Assembly (NCBI GenBank): GCA_017164015.1
Contig: CP071065.1
Location: 6,477,501 to 6,541,500 of the forward strand
DNA: 64,000 nt
DNA from: Nostoc sp. UHCC 0702
GTDB taxonomy: Bacteria > Cyanobacteriota > Cyanobacteriia > Cyanobacteriales > Nostocaceae
Direction of reading: 5' to 3'
A model generated the notes under the pieces. It had not been told where the DNA came from. It saw only the letters and a list, made by a program, of their open reading frames with translations, and searched no databases. The position numbers were made by a program, and so were the translations under genes. This document shows positions 44,718 through 53,523 of the stretch, piece after piece; positions within the stretch are counted from its first letter, which is position 1; each line of letters begins with the position of its first letter.

Positions 44718-45914
44718 GTGATTGTCTTCCAATTTGCAACTTATAGTGTTTTAGGGCTAACTTACCTGGGGTTAGCGTTGGGCTATATTCCTGGGTTACG
44801 CATGAACAGGGCGACTATTGCCTTAGTTGGCTCTGCCTTTTTAATTGCTCTGGGTGTTCTGAATTTACAACAAGCATGGCAGGCGATTGATGCTAACACC
44901 ATCGTGTTTCTGTTGAGCATGATGGTAGTTAATGCCAACCTATCCTATGCAGGGTTTTTCAGTCGGGTGCTGTCGCTGCTGTTGAGTTACACTCGCAGTC
45001 CTCTGGGCTTGTTGATTGCTTTAACCTTTGGTAGTGGTATACTTAGCGCTTTTTTTCTCAATGACACTATAGCGTTGATTTTCACACCGTTAACTTTAAG
45101 CTTGACTCAAACATTGGGTTTAAATCCGATTCCGTATTTACTAGCGATCGCTGGTGCAACTAATATAGGCTCGGTAGCAACTTTGAGCGGTAATCCCCAA
45201 AACATCCTCATTGGCTCGTTTTCCGGTATTCCCTACCTAGATTTTTTGCGGGTATTGGCTCCTGTTGCCTTGCTTGGCTTGGTGATTCAAGTGGGGCTGC
45301 TGTGGCTACTTTACCCCGATGTCCGCTCTACCCAATCTTGTCAAAAGTTACCCACTGGTAAAGAACGCATCTTCAAACCATTATTTCATAAAAGTTTAAT
45401 CATCACCACCGGACTACTGATTGCTTTTGCAGTTGGCTTGCCCTTAGCGGAGTCTGCCCTAGTCGCTGCTAGCTTGTTGCTAATTACTCGGCGCATCAAA
45501 CCACAACGTATTCTCAAAAAAGTGGATTGGAATCTGCTGGTGATGTTTTCTGGGCTTTTCATCCTGACAAGAGTCACACAAAAGTTGAATTTATTACAGC
45601 CATTTACCCATGCCATCAACTCTACTGCGAGTTTTTTGGGTGTAACGGTTATTTTATCTAACCTTATTTCTAATGTGCCTGCTGTACTTTTATTGCATCC
45701 CCTGATTCCTCAAGACAATACCCAGTACTGGCTATTGCTAGCAGCCGGATCAACATTGGCAGGTAATCTAACTTTGTTTGGTTCAGTTGCTAACTTGATA
45801 GTTGTAGAAGCTGCCGCTGACTTAGGTTACAAGCTCACCTTCATCGAGCATCTGCGATTTGGTTTGCCCTTGACTTTGTGTACTTTACTTCTAGTTTATC
45901 TTTTTATTCACTGA
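44718..45914 (+). CDS. Anion transporter, CitM/ArsB-like (SLC13/ArsB superfamily)
   Basis: A polytopic inner-membrane protein of about 398 residues with 10 or more helices. NRATIALVGSAFLIALG, DANTIVFLLSMMVVNANLSYAG, FLNDTIALIFTPL and GATNIGSVATLSGNPQNI (asparagine/glycine-rich hairpin) match the ion transporter superfamily that includes arsenite and dicarboxylate/sulfate carriers. Substrate unknown. I prefer GTG 44718 because homology starts there; the open frame reaches back to 44631 only through CCCCAATCCCC repeat DNA. Confidence 0.85.
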   Translation: MIVFQFATYSVLGLTYLGLALGYIPGLRMNRATIALVGSAFLIALGVLNLQQAWQAIDANTIVFLLSMMVVNANLSYAGFFSRVLSLLLSYTRSPLGLLIALTFGSGILSAFFLNDTIALIFTPLTLSLTQTLGLNPIPYLLAIAGATNIGSVATLSGNPQNILIGSFSGIPYLDFLRVLAPVALLGLVIQVGLLWLLYPDVRSTQSCQKLPTGKERIFKPLFHKSLIITTGLLIAFAVGLPLAESALVAASLLLITRRIKPQRILKKVDWNLLVMFSGLFILTRVTQKLNLLQPFTHAINSTASFLGVTVILSNLISNVPAVLLLHPLIPQDNTQYWLLLAAGSTLAGNLTLFGSVANLIVVEAAADLGYKLTFIEHLRFGLPLTLCTLLLVYLFIH

Positions 45915-46056
45915 AAGTGATGCTCTGCCGAGTTCAATTGATAATTCTACGCAAAGATGCTAAGAATAAAGGGGAAAATCGTGCGATCGCTTGAGTTGAA
46001 AAAAGCTTTATTATCAAGATTACAGTGATTGATAAGTTAACAACTTTGTACAACAA

Positions 46057-46287
46057 ATGGAAAGATTGTTAAACATCCACATCGAGAAATTACCAGAAGG
46101 CGTTTATTTAGCAACATCCGATGAGCTTCAAGGTTTGGTAGCTCAAGGGCGGACAGTTGCTGAAACTTTAGAAATAGCTCGTGATGTAGCGCGTAAGTTA
46201 CTAGAAGCACAGTCTGAGGACAAAGAAGCAGACTACTTGCAACCAATAGCTGAGCAATTTAACTATCCTCTAGTTATAGGTCAGTAG
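46057..46287 (+). CDS. hicB: HicB-family antitoxin
   Basis: A 76-residue protein with the HicB partial RNase H-like fold: LPEGVYLATSDELQGLVAQG and TVAETLEIARDVARKLLE. Pairs with the HicA gene eight bases downstream. The order antitoxin-toxin is the less usual one for HicAB but occurs in cyanobacteria. No separate DNA-binding domain is seen. Confidence 0.86.
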   Translation: MERLLNIHIEKLPEGVYLATSDELQGLVAQGRTVAETLEIARDVARKLLEAQSEDKEADYLQPIAEQFNYPLVIGQ

Positions 46288-46294
46288 TCAATTC

Positions 46295-46522
46295 ATGGGT
46301 CGCTTAGCTGGCTTTAGCTACAGAGAGATTATCAAAATTTTGAAAACCTTTGGCTTTGTTTTTTCTCGTCAAGCCGCAGGTAGTCATGAAATTTGGTTTA
46401 ATCCTGAAACTAATCGTTATACTACTATTCCCAATCATTCTGGTGATATGCCAGAAGGAACATTACGTGCAATTTTAAAGCAAGCAGGTATTGATCCTGA
46501 AGAATTTATTAACGGCTCTTAG
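46295..46522 (+). CDS. hicA: HicA-family mRNA interferase toxin
   Basis: A 75-residue double-stranded RNA-binding-like toxin. The catalytic His is in AAGSHEIWFN (His31), followed by TTIPNHSGDMPEGTLRAILKQAGI, typical of HicA. Complete and apparently functional. Same operon as the antitoxin. Confidence 0.9.
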   Translation: MGRLAGFSYREIIKILKTFGFVFSRQAAGSHEIWFNPETNRYTTIPNHSGDMPEGTLRAILKQAGIDPEEFINGS

Positions 46523-46531
46523 TAATAATGA

Positions 46532-46810
46532 TTAACTCTGATTTTGCAGCTCTAGCCAAGCTACTAGATCGGTGACTCCTGAAAAATCAAACAATGCCTC
46601 TCCTAATGCTTCTAAATTCTCAATAGATAATCCTCGAATTCGGTCAATTAGTGATGCGTCAAGCTGACCGAAGCGCCGATTAATCAACGGTAATATTAAA
46701 CTTTCTTCACCTTGTCTTTTACTTTGCTGTAAAATATCTTGATAAATTACAGACTCGCGCATAATATCCTCTCGTAATAATTGCCTAATTAAATCTTTAT
46801 CAAATCGCAA
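46532..46810 (-). pseudogene. DUF4351 fragment, C-terminal part of an Rpn-type nuclease gene
   Basis: A 92-residue frame. The middle and end (ESLILPLINRRFGQLDASL, IDRIRGLSIENLEALGEALF, DFSGVTDLVAWL) match DUF4351, which normally ends longer Rpn/PD-(D/E)xK proteins. The nuclease N-terminus is missing, and the 46 bases to the next gene do not hold it. Probably a remnant, although short DUF4351 proteins could have a role. Confidence 0.65.
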
Positions 46811-46856
46811 ACCTACGAGGACTTATTGAAAACTGGCAACATAGATTTAAACATTT

Positions 46857-49547
46857 TTATACTGCACCTTGACGTATCATTTCAAACCCATATACATAGA
46901 TATCAGCTACCTTATAGCGTTTCTCTTTTTCGCGCCATTCAATAATGCCAATTTCACTTAAAAAAGAAGCAAATTCTTCAAAATCTGGCATATCATGTGC
47001 TGACTCTTGCCATACTGTTTGTAACTGTTCTTTAGATAAGAAGGCCAATTTACCCTTAAGAGAATCAAAAAATTTAGTCAAATCAGGGTATTCCTCTTTA
47101 ATTTCTTCACACCGCTTTTCTGATGCTTTTTTTAAACCAAATTCTAGAGATTTTCCTTGAAGTAGGCGGTCTGTACGAAATTTGCTTGATGATTGTCCCT
47201 TATAAGTTAGTTCTTGTTCTTTCGCTCCTTTAAGTAATATGCTTAAACTCCGAGGAAAAGTAGTATTACTTGAGTCTGTTAATCGTGCATAAACCCATTG
47301 AGATACTTTTTTAGCTCTGTTTCCACCTCGGCGGCGGCTTCCCCAAAGTATTTCTAAGGCTTTATCAATCGCCTCTTCACTAGCTTGATCAATGCTTTCA
47401 AAAGCAACAGGCGATATACGGTCAACCAAATTTTTGAAATCTTCAGATTGTATTGCTTGACGAAGTGCTAATCGGAGAAAGTCAATCCTAGTCCACTGTA
47501 AAATAATATCCCGTCCAGTAAAATGACTTTTATTGTCGAAACTTAAACGATTCCATATATCTTCTCTTAAGAAAATTTTAAATCTAATTTCTGTTAATCT
47601 GTTAGCATCACAAGATTGAACTAATTGAAATAAGCCAGTGAGTGCTTGCTGTCTTACTCCTCCTCCTTCAGGAAAATCTTCATCTAAATCATCGTAAAGA
47701 AACCAGAATTTTTGAGAATTATTCTTGGCTATTTCATTGAAAATATCTATGGTATCTTTGACTAGAAGCCGTAGCTCGGAGTTAGTAGATAATAATAGCA
47801 CAGCTTGAGTGCATTCAGACTGCCATCTTTCTGTAGATAAATTATTAATAATTTTTTTCAATTCACTAAATTTTGTACCTTTCTTACCTTTAGGAAAAAT
47901 AAATAAATTTTCCTGATGACATCTCAGCAGTAAATAAGCTCTCCAGAAAGCTTCCCACGTGCCACTATTTTGCTGCAAAGTTTGATGGATAATTTGAAAT
48001 TCATCACGAGTTGGACGACTTTCTTGGAATCTACCGTGTGCTGACAAAAATATAGTCTTATCCAATCGTCCATGAGCTAGTTTTTGAGCAACACTTTTGT
48101 GTTGTAAAAAAAGCCAATATAGTGCAGTTTTTCCTGTGCCTTTTCGCCCCCTAATTAGACAGGTTGTATCGTCTAAAAATCTTTCAAAATCAGTAGTGCG
48201 CTGAAATAGTAGATTCAAATCTTGTCTTTGATCAGCAGCATTTACTTCAGGAAATTGCAGACTTTCAATAATATTCCACCGCTGATCTATTGTATTTAAA
48301 ACATTGCTACGTTTGAGTTCATCAGTTTTTTCATCAATTAAGTTAGCAATTTTTATATAGTAATCTTGTGTACTTTGTACAGGATAGCTGTCAGCCAAAG
48401 CAATTGGTAAAAGATAAGGGACTACTAAAAGTTCTTCTATTGGAGTTTGAGAATTTTCTGAATCCGGCTCATCTTCATCTGTTTCATAGTTTTCACTTGT
48501 TGCTGTCTTTATTCGGCTCAACAATGATTCCCAAATTTGTTTTACTTTAGATAAACCAATTTTAGTAATATCAGGAACAGGAGAAAAAACAAAATTAATT
48601 GATAAATTTTTTACTCCTTGCAGGGATTGTATTAGCAGTTCTATTCCTTGTTTATTTTGCTCATTAGGAAAAAGAAAAATAATTGCTTCATCAGCAGCCT
48701 GAATTAAGGATAAAGCTCCCCATTGATTAATTCCAGTTCTCGAATCAACTAAGAGAATATCAGGTTTTAATTGTTCATAAATTTCACGTTTGAAAACTGA
48801 CCAAAGACTTTGATCTCCATCAATAACAGTAGTAGCATGAAGATCATCAACCTTGGAGACATAATCAAGATTAAGACAACCAGCAGGAACAACAAATAAT
48901 CTGCCTGTAGCGTTAGAGATTTTCACTTCACCAAATATTTCAGCAATTGAAATACTTGGTTCTACTCCTTCTGGTAAGTAGGAACGTTCATAAAAATAGT
49001 CAACTATTCCATACTTTGGTTGTGGCTTGAGGTTGAATGCTGTACTCAACCCAGGTGCTTCTAAATCTAAATCAACAGCTACGACTTTAAGACCCCGCAT
49101 TGCTAAAATTGATGCAACATGGGTTAATGCAGTAGTTCGACCTACTCCTCCTTTAAAGGAATAAAATGTTATGGTTCTGGGTATTCGAGGTTCGTGTTGG
49201 GTAAGTTGAGGTTGATTTTGCGGATTTGCTGCTTGAATTGCTAAATCTTGCCAAGTTTGTACTGAAGCTGTATTAAAAACCTGTGGTGCTGAAAGATTTT
49301 GTGAATCTGCTTCTTGAGGCGTATACAAGGAAATAAATCCAGGAGATAAATGAGGAACTTGTGATTTAAGTAAGTTAGCAATTTGTTCTTTGCGTTGAGG
49401 AATAGATAAATTAATAAAGCGATCGCTTACAATAGTCAAATTCAATAAACCTAATGTAGAAATATTTAAATCAACCCATTCTTGTGAATTATGCACATAC
49501 TGGTTTGTAATTTCCTGCTTTAGCGAAACCTGCCAACTTTCCTGCAT
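46857..49547 (-). CDS. KGGVGR-type ATPase with a second P-loop domain
   Basis: An 896-residue protein with two NTPase modules. Residues about 125-400 are a ParA/MinD-like (SIMIBI) domain with the variant Walker A KGGVGRTT (132-139), AVDLDLEAPGLS and ILLVDSRTG. Residues about 440-700 are a second AAA/STAND-like domain, Walker A GRKGTGKT with Lys473 and Walker B FWFLYDDLDED (Asp619-Asp620). The N-terminal 110 residues and the C-terminal 200 are unassigned; the last part may be a winged helix (WREKEKRYKVADIYVYG). KGGVGR ATPases of this kind are found in bacterial conflict operons. AGAGGTGG lies before ATG, and the HEPN-like gene ends 12 bases upstream. Confidence 0.85.
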   Translation of the reverse strand: MQESWQVSLKQEITNQYVHNSQEWVDLNISTLGLLNLTIVSDRFINLSIPQRKEQIANLLKSQVPHLSPGFISLYTPQEADSQNLSAPQVFNTASVQTWQDLAIQAANPQNQPQLTQHEPRIPRTITFYSFKGGVGRTTALTHVASILAMRGLKVVAVDLDLEAPGLSTAFNLKPQPKYGIVDYFYERSYLPEGVEPSISIAEIFGEVKISNATGRLFVVPAGCLNLDYVSKVDDLHATTVIDGDQSLWSVFKREIYEQLKPDILLVDSRTGINQWGALSLIQAADEAIIFLFPNEQNKQGIELLIQSLQGVKNLSINFVFSPVPDITKIGLSKVKQIWESLLSRIKTATSENYETDEDEPDSENSQTPIEELLVVPYLLPIALADSYPVQSTQDYYIKIANLIDEKTDELKRSNVLNTIDQRWNIIESLQFPEVNAADQRQDLNLLFQRTTDFERFLDDTTCLIRGRKGTGKTALYWLFLQHKSVAQKLAHGRLDKTIFLSAHGRFQESRPTRDEFQIIHQTLQQNSGTWEAFWRAYLLLRCHQENLFIFPKGKKGTKFSELKKIINNLSTERWQSECTQAVLLLSTNSELRLLVKDTIDIFNEIAKNNSQKFWFLYDDLDEDFPEGGGVRQQALTGLFQLVQSCDANRLTEIRFKIFLREDIWNRLSFDNKSHFTGRDIILQWTRIDFLRLALRQAIQSEDFKNLVDRISPVAFESIDQASEEAIDKALEILWGSRRRGGNRAKKVSQWVYARLTDSSNTTFPRSLSILLKGAKEQELTYKGQSSSKFRTDRLLQGKSLEFGLKKASEKRCEEIKEEYPDLTKFFDSLKGKLAFLSKEQLQTVWQESAHDMPDFEEFASFLSEIGIIEWREKEKRYKVADIYVYGFEMIRQGAV

Positions 49548-49559
49548 TTGACCACCTCT

Positions 49560-49994
49560 TTAAAGTTGAGTAGCTTGCTTTTGTAACCAGCCCATGAGAT
49601 TCTGATAAGCTTTTAACCAGCGTTTGTAACTTTCATCATCAGGCTCAAGGCCAGAATAAGGCATATCTATAAAATTTTTGCTATTTGGATTTTCCACTTC
49701 ATTAAGCCATTTTCGCACTTCAGGAAAATTAGCAATTCTAGATTTAAGTCGATTGTGCCGATTTAATGCTTCTATGTAACTATGTCCCGGATTAGTAATA
49801 GTATGCCCAGGATTAGTAGAATCTGTCTTCCATTCCTGAGTTGCACCCTTTGGTAAGGTAGCAAAAATCATTGCTTTTAATAAACACTCAATGGTTACAC
49901 CTCCAAAGTGCATAGCTGCTACTTTCCTTCCAGACTGACATAGTGTTTCAGTATCAAGGTGACGGTGCATAAAAGCAGCTTGGTAATCTTCCAT
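49560..49994 (-). CDS. HEPN-like protein paired with the KGGVGR ATPase
   Basis: A 144-residue helical protein. The first part AFMHRHLDTETLCQSGRKVA and AAMHFGGVTIECLLKAMIF is typical of HEPN-fold proteins, and an R-x5-H pattern (RKVAAMH) is present, but whether it is a catalytic RNase motif is unclear. The start at ATG 49994 is preferred; a GTG at 50033 lies immediately after the groEL terminator with no ribosome binding site. Being 12 bases before the ATPase gene, it is probably co-transcribed. Toxin or adaptor function is inference. Confidence 0.65.
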   Translation of the reverse strand: MEDYQAAFMHRHLDTETLCQSGRKVAAMHFGGVTIECLLKAMIFATLPKGATQEWKTDSTNPGHTITNPGHSYIEALNRHNRLKSRIANFPEVRKWLNEVENPNSKNFIDMPYSGLEPDDESYKRWLKAYQNLMGWLQKQATQL

Positions 49995-50034
49995 TTGGTT
50001 ATTTTCTCGTTTTAAACAGCTGAATCTTGACACA

Positions 50035-50072
50035 AAAAAATAGCCGCCTCCGCAAGGGAAGCAGCTATTTTT
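50035..50072 (-). terminator. Terminator after groEL
   Basis: AAAAATAGC-C-GC and GC-A-GCTATTTTT form a strong stem around CTCCGCAAGGGAA. It lies 23 bases past the groEL stop, and on the minus strand the stem ends in a T run. It separates the chaperonin operon from the HEPN-like gene. Confidence 0.85.
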
Positions 50073-50094
50073 ACAAACAGGGGACTATAAAGTA

Positions 50095-51729
50095 TTAGTA
50101 ATCGAAGTCGCCACCAGCACCAGCACCAGCAGCAGGAGCGCCGTCTTTCGGTTCAGGCTTGTCAACTATAATACATTCGGTTGTCAACACCATGCCAGCG
50201 ATGGAAGCAGCGTTTTGCAGAGCAGAACGAGTTACTTTGGCAGGGTCAACAATACCAGCGGCTAACAAATCGACGAATTCGTTGGTCGCAGCGTTGTAGC
50301 CAACGTTGAATTCTTTTTCTTTGACGCGTTCAGCGATGACAGCACCATTCTGACCAGCGTTTTCAGCAATCCGCTTCAGAGGCGCAGGCAAGGCGCGAAC
50401 GACAATCAAAGCACCAATCAACTCTTCACCTTTGAGGTTGCCGTTTGCCCATTCTTCCAGAGAAGGAGCGAGGTGAGCCAGAGTTGTACCACCGCCAGGA
50501 ACGATACCTTCTTCCACAGCAGCTTTGGTAGCGTTGATAGCGTCTTCTAAGCGCAGCTTCTTATCTTTCATTTCGGTTTCGGTGGCTGCACCCACTTTCA
50601 CCACAGCTACACCACCAGAGAGTTTAGCCAAACGCTCTTGCAGTTTTTCTTTGTCGTAAGAAGATTCAGTTTCTTCGATTTGACGACGAATTTGTTCTAC
50701 ACGAGCCTTAACTGCAACTTCGTTACCTTCAGCAACAATTGTGGTGCTGTCCTTGGTAATGGTGATGCGGCGAGCTTTACCCAGACCATCAATCTTGGTG
50801 TTTTCCAGCTTCAGGCCAGCATCTTCGGTGACGAGTTGACCGCCAGTCAAAACGGCGATATCTTCCAGCATAGCCTTGCGGCGATCGCCAAAGCCAGGAG
50901 CTTTCACAGCAGCAACGTTGAGTACACCGCGCAAACGGTTAACCACCAGAGTTGCCAAAGCTTCTTTTTCAATATCTTCGGCGATAATCACCAAAGGACG
51001 ACCAGCACGAGCAACTTGCTCTAACACTGGTACGAGGTCTTGTACCAAAGCAATTTTCTTATCGGTCAGCAGTAAGAAAGGCTCATCGAAAATCGCTTCC
51101 ATCCGCTCAGGGTCGGTTGCGAAGTAGGGAGAGATGTAGCCCTTATCAAAGCGCATCCCTTCGGTGATTTCCAATTCGGTGGTCATAGATTTCCCTTCTT
51201 CTAGGGAAATTACGCCTTCCTTGCCTACCTTGTCCATTGCTTGGGCAATCATCTGACCGACTTCTTCGTCGTTACCAGCTGAGATAGAACCAACTTGAGC
51301 AATAGCCTTGGAATCTTCTACAGGACGGGCGTGTTCAGCAATTTTATCTACGAGGAAGCTGGTAGCTTTGTCGATACCGCGCTTCAGCAAAATAGCATTA
51401 GCACCAGCTGCAACGTTCCGCAAGCCTTCTTTAACGATCGCGTGAGCTAAAACGGTAGCGGTGGTGGTACCATCGCCCGCAGCGTCGTTGGTCTTAGAAG
51501 CAGCTTGACGAATCAGAGCTACGCCAGTGTTTTCAATGTGGTCTTCTAATTCGATTTCTTTGGCGATGGTTACACCGTCATTGACGATTTGGGGTGCGCC
51601 AAATTTCTTTTCTAGGACTACGTTACGACCTTTGGGGCCAAGGGTGACAGCTACAGCCTCAGCCAGGATGTCAATGCCTCGTTCTAGGGCACGACGGGCG
51701 TTTTCGTTGTAGATAATGCGCTTTGCCAT
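50095..51729 (-). CDS. groEL: Chaperonin GroEL (Hsp60)
   Basis: The 60-kDa ATP-dependent folding chamber. 544 residues with VAVTLGPKGRNVVLEKKFGA, the ATP-binding DGTTTATVLA, and VEEGIVPGGGTTLAH. The C-terminus is PAAGAGAGGDFDY and lacks the GGM repeat tail of E. coli GroEL, as usual for the groES-linked cyanobacterial copy. It is transcribed with groES, 101 bases upstream. Confidence 0.98.
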   Translation of the reverse strand: MAKRIIYNENARRALERGIDILAEAVAVTLGPKGRNVVLEKKFGAPQIVNDGVTIAKEIELEDHIENTGVALIRQAASKTNDAAGDGTTTATVLAHAIVKEGLRNVAAGANAILLKRGIDKATSFLVDKIAEHARPVEDSKAIAQVGSISAGNDEEVGQMIAQAMDKVGKEGVISLEEGKSMTTELEITEGMRFDKGYISPYFATDPERMEAIFDEPFLLLTDKKIALVQDLVPVLEQVARAGRPLVIIAEDIEKEALATLVVNRLRGVLNVAAVKAPGFGDRRKAMLEDIAVLTGGQLVTEDAGLKLENTKIDGLGKARRITITKDSTTIVAEGNEVAVKARVEQIRRQIEETESSYDKEKLQERLAKLSGGVAVVKVGAATETEMKDKKLRLEDAINATKAAVEEGIVPGGGTTLAHLAPSLEEWANGNLKGEELIGALIVVRALPAPLKRIAENAGQNGAVIAERVKEKEFNVGYNAATNEFVDLLAAGIVDPAKVTRSALQNAASIAGMVLTTECIIVDKPEPKDGAPAAGAGAGGDFDY

Positions 51730-51730
51730 A

Positions 51731-51829
51731 GTTGTTCTGTTGTTCAGTTGTTAATTGTTAGTTGTTAGTTGTCAGTTGTTAGTTGTCATTCGCTACTGAC
51801 CACTGACCACTGACCACTGACTAATGACC
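51731..51829. repeat. GTTAGTTGTCAGTT/ACTGACCACTG repeats between groES and groEL
   Basis: Tandem repeats of the same type as at 13400. They fill the 101-base groES-groEL spacer, so they are part of the operon transcript and could fold there: the GTTGTCAGTTGTTAGTTG half is roughly complementary to the CTGACCACTGACC half. Confidence 0.8.
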
Positions 51830-51830
51830 A

Positions 51831-52142
51831 TTACGCAACGACTGCTAAAATGTCTTTTTCAGAAAGCAGTACATATTCTTCAGTGCCGAGTTTGATATCG
51901 GTGCCAGCGTACTTGGAGTACAACACCCTATCTCCGATTTTGATTTCCAATTCCTGACGGCTACCATCGTCATTACGCTTGCCAGGGCCAAGGGCGACTA
52001 CTTCGCCTACTTGGGGCTTTTCCTTAGCCGTGTCGGGCAAGTACAAACCACCTGCGGTCTTTTCTTCAGAGGCGTTCACTTTCACGAATACGCGATCGCC
52101 TAAAGGTTTTACTGTAGATACGCTTAGAGATACAGCTGCCAT
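51831..52142 (-). CDS. groES: Co-chaperonin GroES (Hsp10)
   Basis: A 103-residue lid protein of GroEL: VKPLGDRVFVKVNASEEKTA, GGLYLPDTAKEKPQVGEVVA, VLYSKYAGTDIKL. Full length. First gene of the heat-shock operon, behind a CIRCE operator. Confidence 0.98.
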   Translation of the reverse strand: MAAVSLSVSTVKPLGDRVFVKVNASEEKTAGGLYLPDTAKEKPQVGEVVALGPGKRNDDGSRQELEIKIGDRVLYSKYAGTDIKLGTEEYVLLSEKDILAVVA

Positions 52143-52158
52143 AAGATTTTCTCCAGAG

Positions 52159-52185
52159 TTAGCACTCTCAACTCCTGAGTGCTAA
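52159..52185 (-). promoter_or_regulatory. CIRCE operator upstream of groES
   Basis: A perfect inverted repeat TTAGCACTC-N9-GAGTGCTAA, 17 bases before the groES ATG. It is the binding site of the repressor HrcA, which keeps groESL low without heat shock. Confidence 0.97.
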
Positions 52186-52712
52186 TCTACCGAAAAGCAG
52201 CACCCAATGGCAATAATTGCTTGTGTACGGGTTCCCGAACTCAGTGACCGCAGGCTCACTTAAGTATGAATACTCAATTATTCAGAGCTTTCGGGTTCTG
52301 TTCTGTAAGTTACGAATATTTTTATATGGTCAAAGAGGGACTGGGGACTGGGAACTGGGAACTGGGGACTGGGGACTGGGGACTGGGGACTGGGAACTGG
52401 GGACTGGGGACTGGGGACTGGGAACTGGGGACTGGGAACTGGGGCTAGGAAAGAATTTAGTTCATCAAAGGGCGTTTTTCTTCCTAATGAGACTTTGTAA
52501 AAAACTAGGTTTAAATTGCCTGGAAAGTTAGACAGGGCAAAGATTTGAGGTAATTTTCATGCCTGAGATTTCTCAAGTTCCACTAATACCCAATCCCCAA
52601 TACCCAATCCCCAATCCCCAGTACCCAATCCCCAATCCCCAATCCCTTTCTCGGTCAAGTTTATTTGCAAAGCTTGCAAATTGTTATAGAACTGTAATCA
52701 GGGAGCCGCTCA
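52186..52712. repeat. Intergenic region dominated by GGGGACTGGGAACT repeats
   Basis: 52336-52447 is a run of about sixteen GGGGACTG or GGGAACTG units. 52587-52650 carries the complementary style CCCCAATCCCCAATACCC. The two arrays could pair in RNA. No gene seen; open frames across the first array are artefacts of its period. Confidence 0.8.
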
Positions 52713-53186
52713 ATGAGTAACAATACAGTGATCCAGAAAAGCCGACAAATCCCCAAAACCACTAAACCTCCAGACAATCAAACCTTAAGTAATCGTGTAG
52801 AAACTCTAGGACTGGCAAAAATTCAGCGACACATTTTTCTTTGTGCTGACCAGACAGTTGCTAACTGCTGTTCAAAACAAGCTAGTGTAGAAGCCTGGGA
52901 ATACTTAAAAAAGCGTCTCAAAGAGCTAAAACTCGATCGCCCCGAAGAAAGTCGTCCCATTTGCATCTTTAGAACTAAAGCCAATTGCTTGCGAGTTTGT
53001 TGTTCTGGGCCGATAATGGTTGTTTACCCGGATGGTGTCTGGTATCGCCAAGCAAACCCGGAAGTTATTGAGCGGATCATGACTGAACACTTGATAGGCA
53101 TAATGGTGGTGGAAGAATATGCATTTTTAACCCATCCTTTGCCGGAAACTCCCTTACTTGCTTGTGAACATTTGATAGAGGCTTAA
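52713..53186 (+). CDS. (2Fe-2S) ferredoxin-like (thioredoxin-fold) protein
   Basis: A 157-residue protein. Cysteines in HIFLCADQTVANCCSKQ and in IFRTKANCLRVCCSGPIM fit the thioredoxin-like [2Fe-2S] ferredoxin family (the same fold as the NuoE/HoxE cluster domain). VVYPDGVWYRQANPE is typical of the cyanobacterial group. An electron-carrier role is likely; partner unknown. CAGGGAG precedes ATG. Confidence 0.82.
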   Translation: MSNNTVIQKSRQIPKTTKPPDNQTLSNRVETLGLAKIQRHIFLCADQTVANCCSKQASVEAWEYLKKRLKELKLDRPEESRPICIFRTKANCLRVCCSGPIMVVYPDGVWYRQANPEVIERIMTEHLIGIMVVEEYAFLTHPLPETPLLACEHLIEA

Positions 53187-53520
53187 CATCTGAAGGATAT
53201 GGTAAAGCAGTAAGCCAATGAAAGCGCGGGTTGTTTAGCAGCTAGGGTCATCTGAAGCCAATACTTACTTGTGAACTAGTGTGAACTAGAAGGATTATTA
53301 TTTAATCAGTGTTTTTCCACCTGCCGCTTTCAAAGGGAGATATAATAGCGCATTATAAAAACTACTGCTCTACGTATCCTTACTGGACTTCTGCCAATGA
53401 GCTAGTGGTCTCCGTTGAAAGTAATCAACACTTTTGAGACTTCGAGGAAGCAAAGGCAAGTTAAGTGGGAAAAAGAACAACATCTCAATAATCCACCATA
53501 GAGGATAACCATTCAAGACC
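53187..53520. other. Intergenic region upstream of the NarL-type regulator
   Basis: No gene or notable repeat seen in about 330 bases. Contains TATAATA-like AT-rich sequence near 53341 that could be the promoter of the regulator gene. Confidence 0.4.
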
Positions 53521-53523
53521 TTG

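Noticed and set aside
50638..51127. Open frames opposite groEL
   Set aside because: Antisense shadows of a well-supported gene, with no separate signals.
52266..52531. Open frames through the GGGGACTGGG array
   Set aside because: They read only the repeat (GTGDWELGTGDW) and have no independent support.
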